Shown one piece after another: positions 7,007-14,974 of a stretch of DNA of 64,000 bases. This stretch comes from Magnetospirillum sp. 15-1 (GTDB taxonomy: Bacteria > Pseudomonadota > Alphaproteobacteria > Rhodospirillales > Magnetospirillaceae). The notes under the pieces are model-generated. The model searched no databases and was not told the DNA's origin. It saw only the letters and a program-made list of their open reading frames with translations. The DNA is taken from NCBI RefSeq assembly GCF_900184795.1, contig NZ_FXXN01000026.1:186001-250000 (forward strand), given 5' to 3'. The position numbers and the translations under genes are program-made. Each line of letters starts with the position of its first letter. The stretch's first letter is position 1.

Positions 7007-7071
7007 TAACGGTCTCGAAAACCGGTATGGGTGCAAGCTCATCGTGGGTTCGAATCCCACCCCCTCCGCCA
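7007..7071 (+). other. tRNA-Ser(CGA) 3' fragment, element attachment site
   Basis: The segment contains an anticodon arm with loop CTCGAAA (anticodon CGA at 7016-7018), a serine-type long variable arm, a T arm GTGGG-TTCGAAT-CCCAC (7044-7060), the 3' acceptor strand CCCCTCC, discriminator G and CCA (7069-7071). No 5' half (GGAGGGG, D arm) is present upstream, so this is not a complete tRNA. This is the structure left at the distal end of an element that integrated in the anticodon-to-3' region of tRNA-Ser. Confidence 0.8.
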
Positions 7072-7080
7072 TACGAAACA

Positions 7081-7108
7081 AAGGGCCGCCCGTCACCGGG
7101 CGGCCCTT
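7081..7108. terminator. Bidirectional intrinsic terminator
   Basis: A 12-bp perfect stem AAGGGCCGCCCG / CGGGCGGCCCTT with TCAC loop. On the + strand it is followed by CGTCTTT; on the - strand by CCTTTGTTT. It would stop transcription from the tRNA-Ser fragment side and from the converging membrane-protein gene at 7135-7434. Confidence 0.75.
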
Positions 7109-7134
7109 CGTCTTTGGTGCGATGGTCGAGCGGC

Positions 7135-7434
7135 TCAGCGGCGAAAGACGAAGCGGCGCTGGCGCTGGCGCTTGCGGCAGGCGACGGACAGGCTGAGGCC
7201 CATCAGACCGACGGCGACCCAGGCGGGCATGTCGAGAAGCGCCACGGCCAGGGTGCTGGACATGGAGCGGCCGGCGTCGGTGGTATCGGGAGCGTGACCG
7301 GCGATCAGGGTGACGACGTCGGCGGTAATAATTCCCGCATATTCAGCTGGACCAAGGGCCAACACGGCATCGGCCGATGCCATGATCACGGCGAGGCCGA
7401 TCAGCAGCCAACCCATCACACGCCCGAAGAACAT
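7135..7434 (-). CDS. Small membrane protein, 99 aa
   Basis: Two hydrophobic segments, about residues 7-27 and 68-86, and a strongly basic C-terminus (K-R-Q-R-Q-R-R-F) that would stay in the cytoplasm by the positive-inside rule. No family recognised. The ATG at 7434 has a G-rich element (GGGGG) 8 bases upstream. The gene ends 27 bases from the shared terminator at 7081-7108. It may be an ordinary chromosomal gene between the two accessory blocks. Confidence 0.55.
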   Translation of the reverse strand: MFFGRVMGWLLIGLAVIMASADAVLALGPAEYAGIITADVVTLIAGHAPDTTDAGRSMSSTLAVALLDMPAWVAVGLMGLSLSVACRKRQRQRRFVFRR

Positions 7435-7544
7435 ACATGCCCCCGACGACCAGAACGTTTATCTCACGGATGAATATAGCTTTGCGCCGAAGTAAGCTGA
7501 AATTCAACCGTTTTTCCGTGACATACATCACATCTCATGGGGGG

Positions 7545-7573
7545 TTGCATGCCTCGCGACGCTCGTGTATCTT
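7545..7573 (+). promoter_or_regulatory. Sigma-70 type promoter of tRNA-Ser(GGA)
   Basis: TTGCAT (-35) and TATCTT (-10) are separated by exactly 17 bases and end about 43 bases before the mature 5' end of the tRNA. No other gene is positioned to use it. Confidence 0.6.
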
Positions 7574-7615
7574 CCCGCCCTTCCCCGAACCTGGCGAGCC
7601 CGGTTCGTGTGTTGC

Positions 7616-7708
7616 GGAGGGGTGGCCGAGCGGTTGAAGGCGCACGCCTGGAAAGTGTGTATACGGTGTTGAGCCGTATCGAGGGTTCGAATCCCTCTCC
7701 CTCCGCCA
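7616..7708 (+). tRNA. tRNA-Ser (anticodon GGA)
   Basis: Complete class II tRNA: acceptor GGAGGGG pairs with TCCCTCC, the anticodon stem CACGC/GTGTG encloses loop CTGGAAA (anticodon GGA), and it has a long variable arm, T arm GAGGG-TTCGAAT-CCCTC and an encoded CCA end. It reads UCC and UCU serine codons. A promoter lies upstream and a GAAA-loop hairpin downstream. Confidence 0.95.
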
Positions 7709-7739
7709 TTACTTCTAAAGAATAGATTCTCTGACGCAT

Positions 7740-7767
7740 AGAGCCTTGGGCGAAAGCCCAAGGCTCT
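7740..7767 (+). terminator. GAAA-tetraloop hairpin after tRNA-Ser
   Basis: Perfect 12-bp stem AGAGCCTTGGGC / GCCCAAGGCTCT closed by GAAA, 31 bases after the tRNA CCA. No strong T-run follows, so termination efficiency is uncertain. Position and symmetry favour a tRNA terminator. Confidence 0.55.
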
Positions 7768-7785
7768 GCGCCGTTTATGGCCAGT

Positions 7786-8000
7786 AGCTGTTGACCTTCT
7801 GGTCTTGTGGCGGCGCATTTTTAACCAATTTTCTCTTCTCTCCCGCCCTGTTTCTCTGGAAGCTGTTGACCGCCCGGAAAAGGTACGGGTTTTAAATACC
7901 ATTTAATTTCAAGCGATTGGGGGCCGGAAAGCTATTGACCATTTCGCTGTTTTTATTGGCGCGGGCTGGAGTCTGGGGACGGATTTGGCGGTCAACAGCT
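7786..8000. repeat. Four AGCTGTTGACC-type repeats between tRNA-Ser and the helicase gene
   Basis: Copies are AGCTGTTGACC at 7786 and 7861, AGCTATTGACC at 7930, and an inverted GGTCAACAGCT at 7990. Later copies share an extra GGAA/TTCC flank. Start-to-start spacing is 75, 69 and 60 bases. The surrounding 460 bases (7768-8227) hold no supportable gene. They could be recombinase arm sites of an element using tRNA-Ser(GGA), or operators for the helicase-nuclease gene. Confidence 0.55.
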
Positions 8001-8227
8001 TCCTTGGTCAGAACCGATACGGCAATCAAGGTCAGGGTGCCTCATGTGCCAGGGACAGACATTTGAGCAAGCATTTCGGTGCGCCCGAATTGGGTCGGAA
8101 CCGGACCGCCCCCTTGCCTCAGCATCAAGTCGAAGGCAGTCTTTCGCTAAAGATTTCGAACGTTAACGCGGACCTCCGGCGACGCACCTCATAACGTACC
8201 GACGACGCTGGCCAAGGAGGATCATTA

Positions 8228-11008
8228 GTGGCAAGAATGTCGTTTGGCCACGATGTTAAGAGGCGGCTTATGCTGGTATCCGACTTTGACGCCCCCGGTC
8301 TTACGCCTCAGCTTAAAGAATGCTTGCTTTCCTGGGGCATTCACCAATTCACCGATATACAGCAAACAGCGCTTCGTGCGGGGGTGGCGGCTGGCAAGGG
8401 TCTGGTTGTATGTGCGCCGACATCGTCAGGTAAGACACTCGCAGGCGAGATAGCGATATTCTCGGCGATAAATCGCGGCAGCAAATGTCTTTATCTTGTG
8501 TCGCATAAGGCGCTTGCCGACCAGAAGTTTATCGACTTCGAGCAACGGTTTGGTAGTGCGGCATCCGACCCGCTGGCAACAGTAGGACTGAGTACAGGAG
8601 ACCGCGAAGAGGGTGATGTATCGCCACAGATCATGGTGGCTACCTATGAAAAGGGGTTGGCCCTTCTACTATCCGGTCAACTTGATACCAAATCATTGCT
8701 GGTTGTAGCGGATGAATTACAGATTTTAGCCGAGGAAGGTCGCGGACCCAACATAGAAACTCTGTGCGTTATATTTCTTCAACGCAAAATTGACCAGTTC
8801 GTTGCGCTGACTGCTACTGTTGGGAATGCTCAGGAGCTGGCGGACTGGCTCGAATGTGCAGTTGCTGTCAGCTACACCCGAGATGTCGAACTTTATCAGG
8901 AAATTTGGAATGGCGGACACGGACATGTGGTTCGATTTGGCCAAGAGGACGGTGTAGGCTGTCACGAAGGAACGCACTTGGCGGGAGATGCTATTGGTGC
9001 CGTGCGTCAGCTTGTTGCAATGGGACGCGGCCCCGTCCTTGTTTTTACGGAATCGCGCAACGAGGCCACCAGCCTTTCTACGACATATTGCCAATCGCTG
9101 GTACAAACTGCCGATGGCATCGCGATGGCCAGCCAACTGGAGCTTTTCTCCGAGCCAACCGAGTCCTCCCAGCAGCTACAACAGAATGCACAGCGGCGCG
9201 TGACATTCCATTCAGCAGACCTGACGGCGCAAGAACGCCAAGTGATCGAGCAAGGCTTTATAAGTTCTAGTTTTGATGCATGCTTTGCGACATCCACGTT
9301 GGCGGCAGGTGTAAATTTTCCTTTCCGCAGTGTCGTTTTTCCGAAGCTCACATATCAGTGGGGTGACCGAGAAGGGCAGATGATTGCCCTCTCGGATTAC
9401 CGGAATATGTCTGGCCGTGCAGGGAGGCTTGGACTGCATCCTGATGGTTTCGCAGTCCTGCTTCCACGAACCCCCGCCGAGCTTGCGCACGCCAATCGGC
9501 TAGTCTTGCCAGAAAATCAAAACCTGGAATCGAAGATGGTCCGGTTGAGCATGCGCCGGACGGTGCTTTCACTCGTTTCGTCGCGCGTTATAGACGCACG
9601 CGGCACTCTGACGGACTTTTTTCAGAACACCTTTTATTGGCATCAAATCCGAGAGCGAAATCCAAGAAAGCTTGAAGATGTGATTCAATCTGCGTTGCGC
9701 GCGACCGAATGGTTGATTTCGCATCACTTCATCGAAGAAGATTATGGCATTTTGTTGTCAACTCCAGTTGGAAAAGCTGTTGCTGGGTCTGGTCTGCTTC
9801 CGACTACTGCTGTGCAATTTCTTGCCATGATTGCTGAAAATTATTCCGCCATTGATCATGATTTTGAGAGTTACATCGTTGGGCTGATTCACTGGGTGTG
9901 CCAGTGCGAGGAGTTCGCTGGCGACCGTCCGTCGCGCTTCTTACCGTTTCCTGCCGGTAGAGCGCCTGTGCATTCGACTGGCTTCCTTCAAGCGCATAAG
10001 TTGCTGGCGGCGCTGGATCGGACGGACGGACGGACGAACCAATGCGCTCACGCGCTGGCCTTGTTTTGCCAAGGTGAGGCGGAGCGATCCATTCGCCACC
10101 AAACCAACATTCCTTCGGGCCAGATTCACCGGCTCGCGACAGATATAGCGTGGGTGTTCGATGGGCTTCGGCGGATCATTAGCGTGCCCGATCTTGGTTA
10201 CCCTCAAACGTTGACCAATAAAATGTCCATGCTTGCGCGCCAAGTGCAATGGGGCACACCAACCGAAGCGCTTGACATTCTGCGCGTTGCTCAACGTGAA
10301 GGTGTTCCCGGTTTTGGTCGACAACGGGCCATGGCATTGTTGCGCCAAGGAATCGAAACGTTCGACCAGCTTCTTGCATCCACAAAAGACACGTTATCGG
10401 CTGCCGTGGGTAACGAAGGGCGGGCCGGGGCACTGCTAAAAGCTGTTGCGACTTGTTTCGGCATGCAGACAGTGAGGTATCAGAAGACGCATACCGCGCT
10501 GGCGGAAAAACTTGGGATTGGTCAGCAATATGCTCAATGCGCAGACACACTTGGTACCGAATACGAGGAGGCAATGCGCCAATTCTTGGTAATCGAACGG
10601 AGCTGGACCGTCCATGTCCTTGATGACGGAAAGCAGCAAAACGTACCAGATTTACTTATAGTTATGGGTGATGTCTCCGTAATTGTTGAATGCAAGACGA
10701 CAACTAAAAATCCTCCATTGATAAAAAAAGAAGACGCCTTTGCCGTAATGCAGAAAGCTATAGGCTACGATAGACGCATGCATCGCGTGACGCTGGGCAA
10801 ACCCGGCTTTGATGAACACTCGAAAAAGAAGGTTCAAACAGCAACCGACGTAGCCCTCGCTTCCCATGATATATTTATGGAAGGGCTGTTTCGGGTGCAC
10901 GCCAAGCAGATCACGCCGCAGGAGTTTCTTGCGTGGCTGGCAGTTCCCGGATTGACGGAACTGGATCGGCTAGGCGGCAAAGCGAGCTATGAATTGTTGC
11001 GCGAGTAG
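8228..11008 (+). CDS. Ski2/Hel308-like SF2 helicase with C-terminal PD-(D/E)XK nuclease
   Basis: 926-aa protein. Walker A is A-P-T-S-S-G-K-T (63-70), the DExx motif is D-E-L-Q (162-165), motif III is T-A-T, and motif VI is M-S-G-R-A-G-R-L-G. A helix-hairpin-helix-like segment (G-V-P-G-F-G) lies before the C-terminal domain, as in Hel308. Residues 807-823 (P-D ... V-E-C-K; D808, E821, K823) fit a PD-(D/E)XK active site. GTG start 8228 follows AAGGAGG. It stands alone beside a tRNA gene. The architecture resembles a one-gene version of helicase plus nuclease defence pairs such as Hachiman; that function is inference. Confidence 0.8.
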   Translation: MARMSFGHDVKRRLMLVSDFDAPGLTPQLKECLLSWGIHQFTDIQQTALRAGVAAGKGLVVCAPTSSGKTLAGEIAIFSAINRGSKCLYLVSHKALADQKFIDFEQRFGSAASDPLATVGLSTGDREEGDVSPQIMVATYEKGLALLLSGQLDTKSLLVVADELQILAEEGRGPNIETLCVIFLQRKIDQFVALTATVGNAQELADWLECAVAVSYTRDVELYQEIWNGGHGHVVRFGQEDGVGCHEGTHLAGDAIGAVRQLVAMGRGPVLVFTESRNEATSLSTTYCQSLVQTADGIAMASQLELFSEPTESSQQLQQNAQRRVTFHSADLTAQERQVIEQGFISSSFDACFATSTLAAGVNFPFRSVVFPKLTYQWGDREGQMIALSDYRNMSGRAGRLGLHPDGFAVLLPRTPAELAHANRLVLPENQNLESKMVRLSMRRTVLSLVSSRVIDARGTLTDFFQNTFYWHQIRERNPRKLEDVIQSALRATEWLISHHFIEEDYGILLSTPVGKAVAGSGLLPTTAVQFLAMIAENYSAIDHDFESYIVGLIHWVCQCEEFAGDRPSRFLPFPAGRAPVHSTGFLQAHKLLAALDRTDGRTNQCAHALALFCQGEAERSIRHQTNIPSGQIHRLATDIAWVFDGLRRIISVPDLGYPQTLTNKMSMLARQVQWGTPTEALDILRVAQREGVPGFGRQRAMALLRQGIETFDQLLASTKDTLSAAVGNEGRAGALLKAVATCFGMQTVRYQKTHTALAEKLGIGQQYAQCADTLGTEYEEAMRQFLVIERSWTVHVLDDGKQQNVPDLLIVMGDVSVIVECKTTTKNPPLIKKEDAFAVMQKAIGYDRRMHRVTLGKPGFDEHSKKKVQTATDVALASHDIFMEGLFRVHAKQITPQEFLAWLAVPGLTELDRLGGKASYELLRE

Positions 11009-11084
11009 GACGTTGATCTATGGTGGCGCAGGGCCAGCCCAGATTCAAGATATTGATCCATGATGATTTGACGCTGATCGTGGC

Positions 11085-11330
11085 TCAGTTTTCGACCTTC
11101 GGTACGGACCCCAGACGCTGCAGAAACTCAGGTTCGTCGTAATCGCCCATTTCCGGGTCGGCGGTCTGACGGACGACATCCACGCCGGCTACGCTGCCAC
11201 CCTCCATCATGCGGCTGGCGCGTTGCAGGGCCTGTGGCTCGGTCTTGTAGGAAATGGGCGGCTGAGGCTTCAGGCCGCCCCTTTTGCCGAGGATGTACGG
11301 CTGGCAGATGAACAAGGTTTCGAGGGCCAT
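11085..11330 (-). CDS. Small hypothetical protein downstream of recombinase cassette
   Basis: 81-aa protein starting at ATG 11330 after an AGGA element; a longer frame from 11375 has a Cys-rich N-terminus that looks spurious. It carries a Gly/Lys/Pro-rich N-terminal half and an acidic C-terminus. It is likely the last gene of the leftward recombinase operon and lies at the presumed left prophage end. Family not recognised. Confidence 0.5.
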   Translation of the reverse strand: MALETLFICQPYILGKRGGLKPQPPISYKTEPQALQRASRMMEGGSVAGVDVVRQTADPEMGDYDEPEFLQRLGSVPKVEN

Positions 11331-11424
11331 GGCGGTATTCCTGCGGCAAGGGTAACCGCCACAGGGTGTTTCCATTTCGTTCTTTTGTCAATATGCATGG
11401 TCCCGCCGGGGTTCTGGTGCCCGG

Positions 11425-11829
11425 TCACCGCGTCACCATCCCGTACCTTTCCCGCTGCCGGTGCCATTCCACCGGCATGTCGTCCATCAGGTTGGCAAGC
11501 TGGAGTGTGCGCGGCTGGCGGCCGTCGAGGATGGTTTCGACGATGTCGGGGGCCAGCAAGGTCAGGCGGTAGATGCGGGTCATGTAGGACGGATTGATCT
11601 TCTCGGCTTCGGACAACTCGTTCAGGGATGCCACCTGACCGGATTCCAGCATGCGCTTCCAGCGGTGGGCGCGAGCCAGCGCCTTCAGCAGCGTGTCGTC
11701 GGGGGTGGGTTTGGCCCGCCCCGGAACGCCCTCGCCCTCGGGCACGATCACCAGTTTGCGGCCACCATACCGCCGCAGGGTCAGCGGCACGCGGATGGTC
11801 AGGGTGTCGATCCGGATGTCGGCGGTCAT
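11425..11829 (-). CDS. Recombinase-associated HTH-like protein
   Basis: 134 aa, overlapping the recombinase stop by ATGA (11826-11829). Residues 45-110 (L-A-R-A-H-R-W-K ... S-L-N-E-L-S-E ... Y-M-T-R-I-Y-R-L-T) look like a ParB-type helix-turn-helix. This small protein recurs behind alphaproteobacterial serine recombinases as I know them. It may be a DNA-binding accessory such as a directionality factor; that is inference. Confidence 0.6.
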   Translation of the reverse strand: MTADIRIDTLTIRVPLTLRRYGGRKLVIVPEGEGVPGRAKPTPDDTLLKALARAHRWKRMLESGQVASLNELSEAEKINPSYMTRIYRLTLLAPDIVETILDGRQPRTLQLANLMDDMPVEWHRQRERYGMVTR

Positions 11830-13166
11830 GCCGCGCTCCTGTCGCCGGTCTGGGCGGTGATGTCGGCGATGACGCTGGCCAGTCCCTCGGCGCGGAGGCG
11901 GACCTCGGCACCGTCGGGGGCGATGGCCACTTTCTCGACCAAAAGCTGGAGGATACGGGCCTGCTCGGCCGGGAACAACTCGTCCCAGAGTGCCTCGAAG
12001 CGATCGAGGGCGGCGTGCAGATCGGCCGGCGACATGGTTGGTGCCATCCGTTCGGCCCGCGCCCGGATCTCTGGGGCGCGCAGCAATGCCCGGACCTGTC
12101 CGATGACGGCGGCCTCGATCTCACCGGCGGCGATGCTGCGTACCGGGCAGGACTCATGGCCGGAATGGATCGCCTTCATGCAGGTATAGTAGCGGTAGAG
12201 GCGACCTTTCTTGCGGGTCGAGCTCGGCGTCATGGCCCGACCGCAATGGGCGCAGACGATCAGCCCCTTCAGCGGCGCCGGGGTCGAGGACCGTACCGCA
12301 TTGGCGCGCTTGCGGGGTGCATTGTCGCTCTTCACCGCCACCACCTTGTCCCAGGTGGCGCGGTCGATGATGGCGGGATGCTCACCGGCATGGGCTTCGC
12401 CCTTGTGGACGGCCTCGCCGAGGTAGACCCGATTGTCGAGCAGCTTGTAGAGGAAGTTCTTGGTGATAGGCATGCCATCGCGGACCTTGCCGTCCTGGGT
12501 GGTCCAAGACTTGGTATGGTGACCGGCGGCGTTGAGTTCCTTCACCAGCAGGGTGGCGGAGCCGACCTTGAGGAAACGGTCGAAGATGTGGCGGACCAGA
12601 TCGGCCTCGGGCTGGTTGACCACCAGCTTGCGGGAGACCACATCGTAGCCGAGCGGCGGGACGCCGCCCATCCACATGCCCTTGCGGCGCGAGGCGGCGA
12701 ACTTGTCGCGGATGCGCTCGCCGATCACTTCGCGTTCGAACTGGGCGAAGGACAGCAGGATGTTCAGCGTCAACCGCCCCATGGACGTGGTGGTGTTGAA
12801 GCTTTGCGTTACCGACACGAAGGTGACGGCGTTGCGGTCGAACACCTCGACCAGTTTGGAGAAATCCATCAGCGAGCGCGACAGCCGGTCGATCTTATAG
12901 ACCACCACCACATCGACCATCCCGGACTCGATGTCGGCCAGCAGGCGCTTCAGGGCGGGACGCTCGAGAGTGCCGCCCGAGAAGCCGCCATCATCGTAGC
13001 GGTCGGGCACCGGCACCCAGCCTTCGGCCTTCTGGCTGGTGATATAGGCCTCGCAGGATTCCCGCTGGGCGTCGAGGCTGTTGAATTCCATCTCCAGCCC
13101 CTCTTCCGAAGACTTGCGGGTATAGATGGCGCAGCGGACCTTGCGGATCGGCTTGGGCGGGATCAT
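11826..13166 (-). CDS. Large serine recombinase (phage integrase)
   Basis: 446 aa. The N-terminal resolvase domain starts A-I-Y-T-R-K-S-S, where the first Ser of the pair is the likely nucleophile, and contains the D-R-L-S-R-S catalytic motif. A recombinase domain (G-G-V-P-P-L-G-Y-D) and a C-terminal zinc ribbon (C-A-H-C-G-R ... C ... C) follow. It would integrate and excise the prophage. ATG 13166 overlaps the stop of the upstream DUF2924 gene; an in-frame extension to 13331 lies inside that gene and is rejected. At 446 aa it is at the short end for this class. Confidence 0.9.
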   Translation of the reverse strand: MIPPKPIRKVRCAIYTRKSSEEGLEMEFNSLDAQRESCEAYITSQKAEGWVPVPDRYDDGGFSGGTLERPALKRLLADIESGMVDVVVVYKIDRLSRSLMDFSKLVEVFDRNAVTFVSVTQSFNTTTSMGRLTLNILLSFAQFEREVIGERIRDKFAASRRKGMWMGGVPPLGYDVVSRKLVVNQPEADLVRHIFDRFLKVGSATLLVKELNAAGHHTKSWTTQDGKVRDGMPITKNFLYKLLDNRVYLGEAVHKGEAHAGEHPAIIDRATWDKVVAVKSDNAPRKRANAVRSSTPAPLKGLIVCAHCGRAMTPSSTRKKGRLYRYYTCMKAIHSGHESCPVRSIAAGEIEAAVIGQVRALLRAPEIRARAERMAPTMSPADLHAALDRFEALWDELFPAEQARILQLLVEKVAIAPDGAEVRLRAEGLASVIADITAQTGDRSAA

Positions 13167-13612
13167 CGGGCGACCTCCAGCTTGCCGTGTTTGCGCAGAC
13201 CGAAGAACAGCGGCCCATTCCACCGCGTGCCGGTGATGGCGCGGGCCACCGCCGACAGGCTCTGGTAGCGGCGGCCCTGCCATTCGAAGCCATCGGCCAG
13301 TGCGGTCACCTCCTGCAGCACGCCTTGCCATTCCCGGATCAGCTTGGTGCCGACGATGGGGGCTGTCATGTCCTTGGGTTTGGGCTTCTTCTTGCCGTCC
13401 AACTCATCGACCAGGTCGTCGAGGCGGCGTTCGGCCTGGACCGACAGGCCGCCGAAGGCCAGTTCCTGAATCCGGTAGGCCAGTCGCTTGACCAGGAAGG
13501 TGCGGTTGTAGGGCGGCGGCTCGGTGCCGGTCAGCTCCCGCCACATCGCCTTTAACTTGGGTGTCGGCAGGGTGGGCAATTCGGCCACCTGGGTGAGGAT
13601 CGCGGTCGTCAT
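13163..13612 (-). CDS. DUF2924 protein, recombinase-linked
   Basis: 149 aa, matching DUF2924 as I know it: L-K-A-M-W-R-E-L, P-P-Y-N-R-T-F-L-V-K-R-L-A-Y-R-I-Q-E-L, then the C-terminal Y-Q-S-L-S-A-V-A-R-A-I-T-G-T-R-W-N-G-P segment with predicted DNA contacts. These genes sit immediately upstream of serine recombinases in alphaproteobacteria, as here with a 4-base overlap. Molecular role unknown. Confidence 0.8.
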   Translation of the reverse strand: MTTAILTQVAELPTLPTPKLKAMWRELTGTEPPPYNRTFLVKRLAYRIQELAFGGLSVQAERRLDDLVDELDGKKKPKPKDMTAPIVGTKLIREWQGVLQEVTALADGFEWQGRRYQSLSAVARAITGTRWNGPLFFGLRKHGKLEVAR

Positions 13613-13812
13613 TTACGGGGTCTCCTGCAATTGCGGTCGGACCCATGGACGCTCTGGTGACCAGTGAAGTCGACGGAACAGTCTCCGGCGTCAGCAGATA
13701 AACGAGTGGACTTCCGCGCCATCAGGCGCATGGCCCCGGCCGCCAGAATCTCGGCGATTTCGTCGAGGCGTTCGGCGGCGGTCATGTGGTCGGGATGGAG
13801 GGCGATGGACAT
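13609..13812 (-). CDS. Small recombinase-cassette protein, 67 aa
   Basis: Starts at ATG 13812 with a short AGG element and overlaps DUF2924 by ATGA. Sequence M-T-A-A-E-R-L-D-E-I-A-E-I-L-A-A-G is a helix found in short proteins upstream of DUF2924 genes. The C-terminus is polar and probably disordered. Function unknown; the strict overlap chain implies one transcript with the recombinase. Confidence 0.6.
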   Translation of the reverse strand: MSIALHPDHMTAAERLDEIAEILAAGAMRLMARKSTRLSADAGDCSVDFTGHQSVHGSDRNCRRPRK

Positions 13813-13951
13813 TGCGGATGCCTGGTTTGAGAACCTTTCGGCAACCACCGTAGATGCAAAAACGCATGGGTTCCAAGCGCAGCAGCACTTCCGTCGCAGG
13901 GTGGCGAAAACAAAGGTGCCGGGGCGAAAGGAGGTGAATTGACCTCAGAGA

Positions 13952-14158
13952 TTAGTGTCGGCTCTCTCCGTCGTTCGGAATCGGGCGGAGCAGTTCATCA
14001 ATGGCAGTGCAGATGTGGCGCCAAACCGCCCAGCCTTCCGTATCACCGGCTGCCATCAGGTCATCGCAGCGCATAGCGGCATGCACGGGCGCCTCGTCAC
14101 CATGGCGGTCAATCAGCAGTTTTGCTGCCCGCCAGATATCGGGGCCAGAAACCGGCAT
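13952..14158 (-). CDS. Small hypothetical protein (DUF6961-like)
   Basis: 68-aa helical protein: D-I-W-R-A-A-K-L-L-I-D-R-H-G near the N-terminus, a central G-D-T-E-G-W, and a closing helix. The pattern resembles small alphaproteobacterial phage proteins of the DUF6961 type; this assignment is from memory of the family. It lies 10 bases from the next leftward gene upstream of it, so it is in the PLD-membrane gene operon. Confidence 0.5.
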   Translation of the reverse strand: MPVSGPDIWRAAKLLIDRHGDEAPVHAAMRCDDLMAAGDTEGWAVWRHICTAIDELLRPIPNDGESRH

Positions 14159-14167
14159 GGACGGAAC

Positions 14168-14395
14168 TCACAACAGCCACCTCACGATCCCCAGGATATT
14201 GATGGCGACGAACGTCACGTTCAAGGCCACAAGCGACGGCTCGCGCATCAGCAGGCCCGCAGCCGACCATGACAGCGATGACACCAGGAACAAGACGAAT
14301 CCCCACCCGCTTGACGGGATATTGGCGGCAACCAGAAGCGCCCCAAGGATGCCCGCCGCCGTCCCCAGCCACTTCAATCCACGGAGCATGCTCAT
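14168..14395 (-). CDS. Small two-helix membrane protein
   Basis: 75 aa with hydrophobic segments around residues 8-25, 30-47 and 55-73 (the last ends I-L-G-I-V-R-W). It overlaps the PLD nuclease gene by ATGA (14392-14395). Similar short proteins with a W-S-A-A-G-L-L-M-R-E-P core occur in prophages. Function unknown. Confidence 0.55.
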   Translation of the reverse strand: MSMLRGLKWLGTAAGILGALLVAANIPSSGWGFVLFLVSSLSWSAAGLLMREPSLVALNVTFVAINILGIVRWLL

Positions 14396-14922
14396 CGTCC
14401 GGCATACCGTTCGGAATGCTCGGCATGAAATTGCCAGTTCCTTGTATATCGCTGCGCCTGGGCGGCGTCGGTGATTACCAACAGGTTCTCGGCGTTCTTT
14501 TCCTGGGCGGCACGGCTGAAGTTAAAACTGCCGGTGATGACGCGTTCCCGGTCAATCACCATGATCTTGTTGTGGGCGATGGCGTGTTCGCGATCGACAG
14601 TCACGGGCACCTTGGCGATGACCAATGTGTCGGCTGCAATCTGTCCCTTGTTTTCACATCCCGCCTTTTCTGCCCGGCAGAAATTCGACTTGTCGAGGAT
14701 GGCTCTGACATCGACACCCCGCTTTTTGGCGGCAACCAACGCTTTGACGATATCGGGATTGGTGAAGCTGTACGCCTGGACCAAGACTTCCCGCTTGGCA
14801 GCGGCGAGTTGATCGACAATCACGCCGGTGCAATCCTCACCGGGGGTGAAGCAGGAGACTATGTCGGAACTCCATGCGGGAGTTGACGCCAGCAGGAAAA
14901 GGCTCAGAAGAAAGGGGCGCAT
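14392..14922 (-). CDS. Secreted phospholipase D-family nuclease
   Basis: 176 aa with a signal peptide (M-R-P-F-L-L-S-L-F-L-L-A-S then A-W-S-S) and a single HKD motif, H-N-K-I-M-V-I-D followed by G-S-F-N-F-S, near residues 126-146. This is the architecture of Nuc-type PLD endonucleases, which act as dimers in the periplasm. Three or four cysteines may form disulfides. ATG 14922 follows GGAG. A phage-carried periplasmic nuclease could destroy incoming DNA, but this is inference. Confidence 0.8.
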   Translation of the reverse strand: MRPFLLSLFLLASTPAWSSDIVSCFTPGEDCTGVIVDQLAAAKREVLVQAYSFTNPDIVKALVAAKKRGVDVRAILDKSNFCRAEKAGCENKGQIAADTLVIAKVPVTVDREHAIAHNKIMVIDRERVITGSFNFSRAAQEKNAENLLVITDAAQAQRYTRNWQFHAEHSERYAGR

Positions 14923-14974
14923 GGGGGCTCCATGATGGATGTGATGACGATGGACGGGACGACCCGTGCTCGGA

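Larger units (their letters stand above)
1..7071. mobile_element. Right part of an integrated mobilizable element ending in a tRNA-Ser fragment
   Basis: The stretch from the left edge to the tRNA-Ser(CGA) 3' fragment at 7007-7071 has element hallmarks: a mobC-like gene, a relaxase remnant, an AlpA-like HTH gene close to the end, a hairpin upstream of mobC, and defence-like cargo. Integration into the 3' end of a tRNA gene is the usual habit of tyrosine-integrase elements. The integrase and the intact tRNA half are not in the window, so they should lie to the left. The relaxase C-terminus is decayed, so self-directed mobilization is probably lost. The left boundary is unknown. Confidence 0.65.

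Noticed and set aside
7464..7902. Leftward ORFs with an A-E-G-E-G-F-E-P-S segment
   Set aside because: This is the well-known spurious translation of the antisense strand of tRNA-Ser; it overlaps the tRNA at 7616-7708.
7985..8194. Short rightward ORF upstream of the helicase
   Set aside because: No ribosome binding site, overlaps the inverted repeat at 7990-8000, no protein-like pattern.
11628..13268. 546-aa rightward ORF opposite the recombinase
   Set aside because: Shadow of the serine recombinase, which has catalytic motifs.
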